From Rutpela maculata (taxonomy: Eukaryota > Arthropoda > Insecta > Coleoptera > Cerambycidae): a stretch of DNA of 64,000 nucleotides. The stretch is from contig OW386285.2 of the NCBI GenBank assembly GCA_936432065.2, positions 33,163,920 to 33,227,919 of the forward strand, given 5' to 3'. A model generated the notes under the pieces. The model searched no databases, was not told the DNA's origin, and worked only from the letters and a program-made list of their open reading frames with translations. This document shows, in pieces, positions 58,693 to 64,000 of this stretch. The position numbers and the translations under genes were made by a program. Each line of letters opens with the position of its first letter. Position 1 is the first letter of the stretch.

Positions 58693-58750
58693 CGTCAGCA
58701 ACCCCCGCCACACTCACTCTCACTAGTGAGTGTGGCGGGGGTTGCTGACG
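58693..58750. repeat. Perfect 26-bp GC-rich hairpin
   Basis: 58693-58718 and 58725-58750 are exact reverse complements (arm ends CGTCAGCAACCCCCGCC) with a six-base loop. The right arm is continuous with HINE copy 8, so the left arm is an inverted duplicate of HINE sequence. Confidence 0.9.
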
Positions 58751-59112
58751 AAAAAAAAATGCAGGCCTTTGATTCTTGTACACGCTTTAAATTACAATTT
58801 TATTTTTCTACCCTCTTTAATGGTGGGATGGGGGTGGTAATGAATATAATAGTATGGGTGACTGGTGCCAAAAAAATCTTTAGACCTTTGCTTCTCATAC
58901 ATATGCTAAAATCCAATTTTATGGACTTCTTTACCTATTCACCCCCATTTTCAGAATAATCGTGAAAAACAAAAGTTACAGACATGCAGACTGACAGACA
59001 TAAATGTTTTTGTTGGAACTTAAAATCTCCATGTTTCATGACATCATTCTATTCTAAGCCCATGTGAATAAATTTTTTTTTTATTTTTACCGTTACTATA
59101 TACGTCCACTCC
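58725..59112 (-). mobile_element. HINE copy 8, partial
   Basis: Minus-strand reading: near the 59112 end a degenerate 5' start (GTATATAGTAACGG), then TGTCATGAAAC, the CTGTCAGTCTG microsatellite, ATTATTAAAG-type C-rich unit and AGAATCAAAGGCCTGCA. The 3' part beyond the hairpin is missing. Confidence 0.65.
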
Positions 59113-59146
59113 ATTATTAAATACATATTTTACTTTTAATATATTA

Positions 59147-59460
59147 TACTTCCATATCTATCCATATTATATGTAGTGAAGTGAAAATATAGTAACGGTA
59201 AAAAAATGCTCAAATATGCTTAGAGTGTCACGAGACATCGAGATTTTAAGTTTGAGCAAAAAAAAGTCTGCCTCTCGGTTTGTCTGTATCTTTTTGTGCG
59301 TGCACGATTACTCCGAAGAAGTTTATGTTATTACCTTCGGTATAACTATGTATTATCAGTTCTGGAACTAGATTAAGTTTTCATGTTATCTGAAAAGTTG
59401 GGGATAAATAGGTATGGCAAGTAAGTAAAAGTCCATAAAATTGGTTTATAGTAAATTTTT
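59147..59460 (+). mobile_element. HINE copy 9, partial and diverged
   Basis: Starts TACTTCCATATC and follows the family through ATAGTAACGGTAAAAA, GAGATTTTAAGTTTGAGCAA, TTTTTGTGCGTGCACGATTA and GTCCATAAAATTGGT, then ends before the C-rich units. It faces copy 8 in opposite orientation only 35 bases away. Confidence 0.65.
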
Positions 59461-60734
59461 TTGTAAAAATATAAATATTTTAGACTTCCCAACACTGTTA
59501 GAATCTTATCACCTATTAGTCTTACGTTATTTCAATTTAAATACGGGAGAACGTTATCGGTTAGAAACATATTCATTTTGTATTTTATGACTGCACGTGA
59601 TCAGTATAACGGAAAGCATTTAACGTTGTTAAAATAAGTAACCAATACATTTTTGTACTCACTGATACTTGAAATTAATTTAAATCAAAATAAAAATTGT
59701 TTTTTAAACATACCAAAATCCAGATAATGGCGACCCTAGCTCTGTTTTCTGAGGAACGAGTAGCCCCATAAAAATGTTACTGCATACACAAGTAGGAAAA
59801 GGAGTTGTATTTTGGTCATCATCATGTTACAGTAGCTAAAAAGGATGGCTATTTGGTTATAGTGGCTGTTATTAAAACTTAATTATTACGTTTTAAAAAC
59901 GTACTGGTGACGAAAATGAGGAATCATAACTTGGTCATCAAAGCGCAATTGGAGTCAAATGGCCATAACGCATGTGCAACTCATTTGGTTCTCTTCTTGA
60001 TTTTTGTGGCTGCTTTATTACTAGTTATGAAATGGCTCTTATGGCGAAAGGGGTGATATATCTACTTCACCGTGACTAAATCATGACTTTTAGGCATAAA
60101 ATAAAACAAGAACACTATTATGGTCATCTTTTCGGTTTAAGCAGGTGTTGTTAGATAAAATAATGGACGTCCATCATACTTATAGTTTGTTCATCTTTAA
60201 AATTATATGAACATCATAATTGCATATATGGTCATTGGTCAATCAAGAGGGTTAAATTTTATCATAGCACGAATTTTTTCTGTAAACTTATATAAAATAC
60301 TCACAAAAACAAAGAGACCTTTAGAAATGTCTAAATTTTAGGTATAATGAAATTAATTTGAAATATATAGATACAAACACATTGTAATTTCAAGAAGCAC
60401 AATCGATGGTAAGGTTATTAAAACTTATTAAAATATCGAATTAGTAAATCAAAACGTTATTTTATAGGTATAATTAATAAAGTATTGAAAATGAACGTAA
60501 TGGCCGTCGTTCGGGTTCTTCTTAATTGATAGAAAACATGGCGGCAAGTTGTCATAATTTGACAAATGCTTTCGCTAATTATGCTAGAAATAAGCCAGAA
60601 TATGACTGTAAAATATCTAATAAACTTTTTTCGTCAAATGGCAAATTTAACAGATCATATTGGCCGAACTATTACCAGAAAATTGGTTAAAGTGGTTAGC
60701 AAGTTTTCGCATCAAAATACGGCTAACCTATGTG
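59461..60734 (+). repeat. Region of recurring GGTCATC/GGCTATTT words
   Basis: From about 59780 to 60240 the words TTTTGGTCATC, TGGCTATTTGGTTATA, ATGGTCATCTTTTC, TTGGTCATCA and ATGGCCAT recur at irregular spacing, and their complements fill 61850-62270. No tandem period. This looks like two inverted halves of one long element made of scrambled short motifs. No gene. Confidence 0.45.
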
Positions 60735-61117
60735 AGACATCATCATCAACTACCAATTTGCGTCCACTGCTGGACATATGCCTTCCGTAAATATTTCCAT
60801 CGATTCCTGTCTTGTGCCGTCTGTATCCAATTTCCCTGCAACCGCTTTATGTCGTCCATCCACCGCGTGGGGGGTCGGCTTCTACTTCGATAAGCCCCTT
60901 GTCTAGGTCTCCACTCCACGATCTTCTTAGTCCATCGACCGTCACTGAACCTTGCAACATGACCTGCCCAGTTTCACTTTAGGGAAGTTTTTCTCTCTAT
61001 GGCATCTGTTACGCCTGTTCTCTGCCTTATGATTTCGTTTAATATTCGATCCCTGAGAGATATACCCAACATCGATCGTTCCATGGCTCTCTGAGCGACT
61101 CGTATTTTGCAGAAAGA
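60735..61117 (-). pseudogene. RTE-like LINE, C-terminal domain
   Basis: The minus strand reads KIRVAQRAMERSMLGISLRD, RILNEIIRQRTGVTDAIER, then a stop in place of Trp before NWAGHVARFSDGRW, KKIVEWRPRQGAYRSR, PPTRWMDDIKRLQGNWIQT and AQDRNRWKYLRKAYVQQW, ending QIGS and a run of TGA codons from a (GAT)n tract. The QRAMER.MLG and R.WMDDI...AG..W...AQDR..W motifs close the endonuclease-reverse transcriptase of a widespread insect LINE group often labelled RTE-like. Only one internal stop, so this fragment is less decayed than LINE D. The reverse transcriptase itself is absent. Confidence 0.82.
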
Positions 61118-61850
61118 CATAACCTTTCTTTTTTATGTTTCTCTTAACTGCCTTTGTGAGGAATGGATTAACGGGTTACTTTGCATTTTAACCTTTGTTT
61201 CTTCAAAATTTTTACATTTCCTTTCTCCAACCGAATTAAAATTTGTTACTAAAGTTTCTGAAAATGTATTGCGTGGTCCAAACCATCGAGGAGTAAATTT
61301 GCCTTAGTGCAGTTCCTTCAAGTTGAGTAGGTAGTAAATAGCTAACTGTCAAGTACAAAGATATACATACATTTTTGACTAATCCGCAATCAAAAGCAGA
61401 CTCAAAATGATTCCAGCAACCGTGTACAATAAAAAGGAATAATATTAACATATTAATGATGGCTAGAGCCATAGAAAATGAAATGTCAGCATTCTTGGAT
61501 ATGGATGCAGAAGATAGGTTGACACTTTACTTTAACTATATTAATTCACAAGCTTTTGTAGACACAAACGTTAACGAAAACAGTTATGCAGTTATGAAAA
61601 GTTTTATGCCGCTATATAAGTACATATTATTTGAACTTACTATTAGGCGACATTGCTTTTCCAATAATATGTGGAACTATGCTTAAATTTTTTTTACATT
61701 TCATTATTATTTTTCTGTTGATATAAAACTTATTTGCGTATGTATAAAGTTTTCAACATTATCAATACTCAATTAGATTTTAATGTGTACAAAATTGCTT
61801 CTAAAATAGTCATTTAATAAGGATATTTTTTCATTATTGTTTTTGTCATA
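61118..61850. other. Spacer with a small orphan frame
   Basis: The frame 61456-61686 codes for 76 residues with an acidic start (ENEMSAFLDMDAEDRLTLYF). It has no match I can name and may be chance or a remnant of the element whose halves lie on both sides. Confidence 0.3.
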
Positions 61851-62275
61851 ATTCGATAATAACAGCTAAGAAAACCGCCAAAATAGAGCCTAACTAATAT
61901 AGTCATGTTTAGGCTATTTTCATAGTTTGGATCAACACTATATTAATAACAAAAACCGTGTCAACATATTCTAGTCATTTCTGTAGCTAGTATGGCAGTA
62001 TTAGGACTTAACATTGTTGCTATTTAATTACTTGCTCATATATGACATCTTGAAAACGACTTTATAACTAAACCACCATGGCGATATTATGGCTACTAGT
62101 AATGATCAGTATATAGCTAAAAAGAGATCATCATGGCTATTTAGTTTTTAAATTTTACACTAAACCACGACTAAAATAAGATGACCAAAATATAACTAAA
62201 CAAAAGCCGTTAAAACGTTTTAGTGGCTCCATTTTGGTTATCTCAGCTGAATAGCATATTTGTGCTACTTGGGTA
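61851..62275 (-). repeat. Inverted counterpart of the 59.8 kb motif region
   Basis: Words such as GATGACCAAAATATAACTAA, AGCCGTTAAAACGTTTTA, CATCATGGCTATTTAG and ATTATGGCTACTAGTAAT mirror those of 59780-60240 on the other strand. Alignment is patchy. Confidence 0.45.
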
Positions 62276-63529
62276 TGTTCTGTAAGTGACAATTAATTGT
62301 ACATAATAATTTCAGAAAAATTCCACTGAGACCCTGAGACCCTTATTCGGGTGCCACGTCCAAATTTACAATATTAACTAAGCTATCCGACAATACTTCA
62401 GTAGTTCCAGCAAACATGATGCTTGTTTTCAAGCATGCTTTAAAAGTCGGTAAACGAATCGATACGCGATAACGAAATCTCTCTGTCGTGTTCGGTGCAT
62501 AGCGAATGAGAAAGATGTAAATTGGATGAAATAATTTGCAGTGTTTATCTAATCGATTTAGAACAACGTAAACGATTCGAATCGGTTAAGTAAACTGTTG
62601 ACTTGGTGTTCAGTAATTTTAACAAAGTCTCTGGTCGCATCGCATTCAATAAACTTCATTAAGTTGAAATTTCATTGTTACGAATGTGTGCTGACAACAC
62701 CCGGTAAAGAATAAATATTTACGCACTTGATTATTCATGGTAAACTACTGGGACTGTGAATACCAACCCTTTGGCAATAAAACGTCATACTTGTATCAAT
62801 CGTTTTATTGGCAATATCTGGAAGTATTTCAACGGTACCTATTTAATACACAATAGAAAATTATTCATATACGTTTAGAAATTTTTACAATTTCTTTTTC
62901 TACTTTTATGCTAAATTGAAGTTTGAAGTTAATTGAAGTTTGTTGTATAATTTTAATCACATTTAATTGATATACCGCATTAAACCGTTGACCCCATAAA
63001 TAATACACATTAGGTTATAGAGAACATGGACTTTAATAACTGAACTTACAATAAACTCTAGAAATAAATTCCAGTTCCCCGACCAAGGATAGTGAACAGG
63101 ATCTCTGGATTAAGGATTGACATGCATTTAAAATACTGCGCGTTATCTTCAATTAATACTAAATTTCATTATCCATTTCTCGGAAATCTTTTTGATATCT
63201 TCTTTAATTTCTCCTCTAGAAAAAGGACATTATGTTAAACGTTCTAGTTGCTTGAGTTCACCAGAGCCTGCTTTGTCCAGTTCTTCAACTACGACGCTGA
63301 GTGTCGTGGATGTCCGATAGGATCCGAGAAGTATATGTGGAATACATTGTATTTCTAAAATAAAGTTTTGTTGGATTGGATTGCAGGCTCAGGATGCACT
63401 TACAACGATCAAGTACATGTTGAGCCTGCGATTTCCATATTGATTCATATGCGTTACTGGCTGGTGGGACCTGTTGATAGTGTTCGTCCAGTAAAATGTT
63501 ACTCCAGAGTAACTTGCGACAGTGAATCT
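62276..63529. other. Spacer, possible LTR-like text but unproven
   Basis: An AATAAACTTCATTAAG then TGTTACGAATG near 62650-62690 recalls a retrotransposon LTR end, but no second LTR, primer site or coding region is present. No gene is seen. Confidence 0.3.
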
Positions 63530-63640
63530 CGATTTTTCGTCTTATTCACAGTCTTGACAGACGCTTTGTGATAAATGCATTATTCTAGTTGACCTCTATT
63601 TAAATGTTACTTGACAGTATCACGCCATTAATTCGTGATT
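63530..63640 (-). pseudogene. LINE D, second small fragment
   Basis: Nucleotide similarity to 58300-58400: TCTTATTCA..GTCTTG(A/T)CAGACG, TTATTCTAGTTG(A/G)CCT and GTATCAC occur in the same order. Read on the minus strand it would be the end of the LINE D gene and its 3' region. Confidence 0.5.
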
Positions 63641-63899
63641 GTGCTCCCCTATTAGTTGAACATTTAAAAATAATTTTTAAAGGACCCCGCACAAACCTTA
63701 TGGGCTTGAATTCCCGATCGATTCATCTGAATTTTTGATATGTTGTACTTGACACCCTCCTGATCAAAAGTGTTCATAGGCCCAAACTCCGGAAATTAAC
63801 GGTTTTCGAGATATCAAGAAAGCAAAGTCTCAGAAAATGGGATATGTCCATGAACCTCAAGATGGAAAAAAGTGCCCTGACCTGGAGGATAGACCATAT

Positions 63900-64000
63900 T
63901 CTCTTTAGGTTTTGGGGTCGCTGAATTCAAATTCGGGGTCCATTAAGCCCCATCACGTCAGGGTCAAGGGCATTTGAAAGTCAAATTGAGAAAATACTGT
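63900..64000 (+). repeat. Start of a minisatellite unit like that at 35.4 kb
   Basis: TTTTGGGGTCGCTGAATTC, CGGGGTCCATTAAGCCCCAT, CACGTCAGGGTCAAGG and GTCAAATTGAGAAAA follow the unit order of 35400-35870. The array probably continues beyond the window. Confidence 0.65.

Noticed and set aside
62400..62760. Solo LTR of a Gypsy- or BEL-type element
   Set aside because: Only an AATAAA and a TGTTACGA word suggest it; no second LTR, primer site or duplication.

Overview
This is a 64 kb AT-rich eukaryotic window, almost certainly from an insect with a large, repeat-rich genome. The reasons are the repeat types: insect-style non-LTR retrotransposons with short microsatellite 3' tails, mariner-type elements flanked by TA, tRNA- and 5S-derived SINEs, and a Helentron/DINE-1-like family. 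I found no convincing host gene, no rRNA or functional tRNA gene and nothing prokaryotic. Nearly all long reading frames are decayed transposon genes, so the window reads as gene-poor, nested transposon sediment. The order (for example beetle or true bug) cannot be fixed from the sequence.

Layout. 1-9 kb: a 5S-derived SINE, a palindromic TA-flanked MITE, a 237-bp satellite in three copies, a perfect palindrome, then a 2.8 kb non-LTR element (A1). 9-16 kb: a second LINE family on the minus strand (B1) split by an 0.9 kb palindromic element, then a small fragment of another LINE and LINE A2. 16-22.4 kb: three copies of the Helentron-like repeat (HINE), one carrying a fresh tRNA-SINE and one sitting in the left terminal repeat of a mariner element. 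22.9-27 kb: the most complete LINE (A3, ORF1 end plus ORF2) between inverted TA-flanked termini. 27.7-30.9 kb: a long-TIR DNA transposon with a double Cys/His N-terminal gene remnant and a HINE in its left TIR. 31.5-33.8 kb: the best-preserved element, an IS630/Tc1/mariner-group transposon with a 402-codon transposase. 35-42 kb: foldback and TIR elements without genes. 42.5-44.9 kb: a DNA transposon whose decayed gene matches what I know of the Academ superfamily (XPG-like nuclease plus Cys8 zinc finger). 45-46 kb: a complete 5S-SINE with an 11-bp target duplication and a second tRNA-SINE. 46-64 kb: more TIR and foldback elements, HINE copies, LINE B2, and C-terminal scraps of two other LINE families.

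How the parts relate. SINEs and HINEs encode nothing visible and must use enzymes of other elements: LINE reverse transcriptase for the SINEs, and probably Rep/helicase of an autonomous Helentron elsewhere for the HINEs. Nesting gives relative ages: the mariner element is older than its HINE, the HINE at 17.6 kb is older than its SINE, LINE B1 is older than the palindromic element inside it, and the Academ-like element at 28 kb is older than its HINE. Because two HINEs lie inside paired terminal inverted repeats, the intact partner repeat supplies the empty site, and both show insertion between two T residues with no target duplication. The strongest candidates for something little described are the 5S-SINE family, the two long-TIR Academ-like elements and the transposase with an 83-residue D-E spacing.
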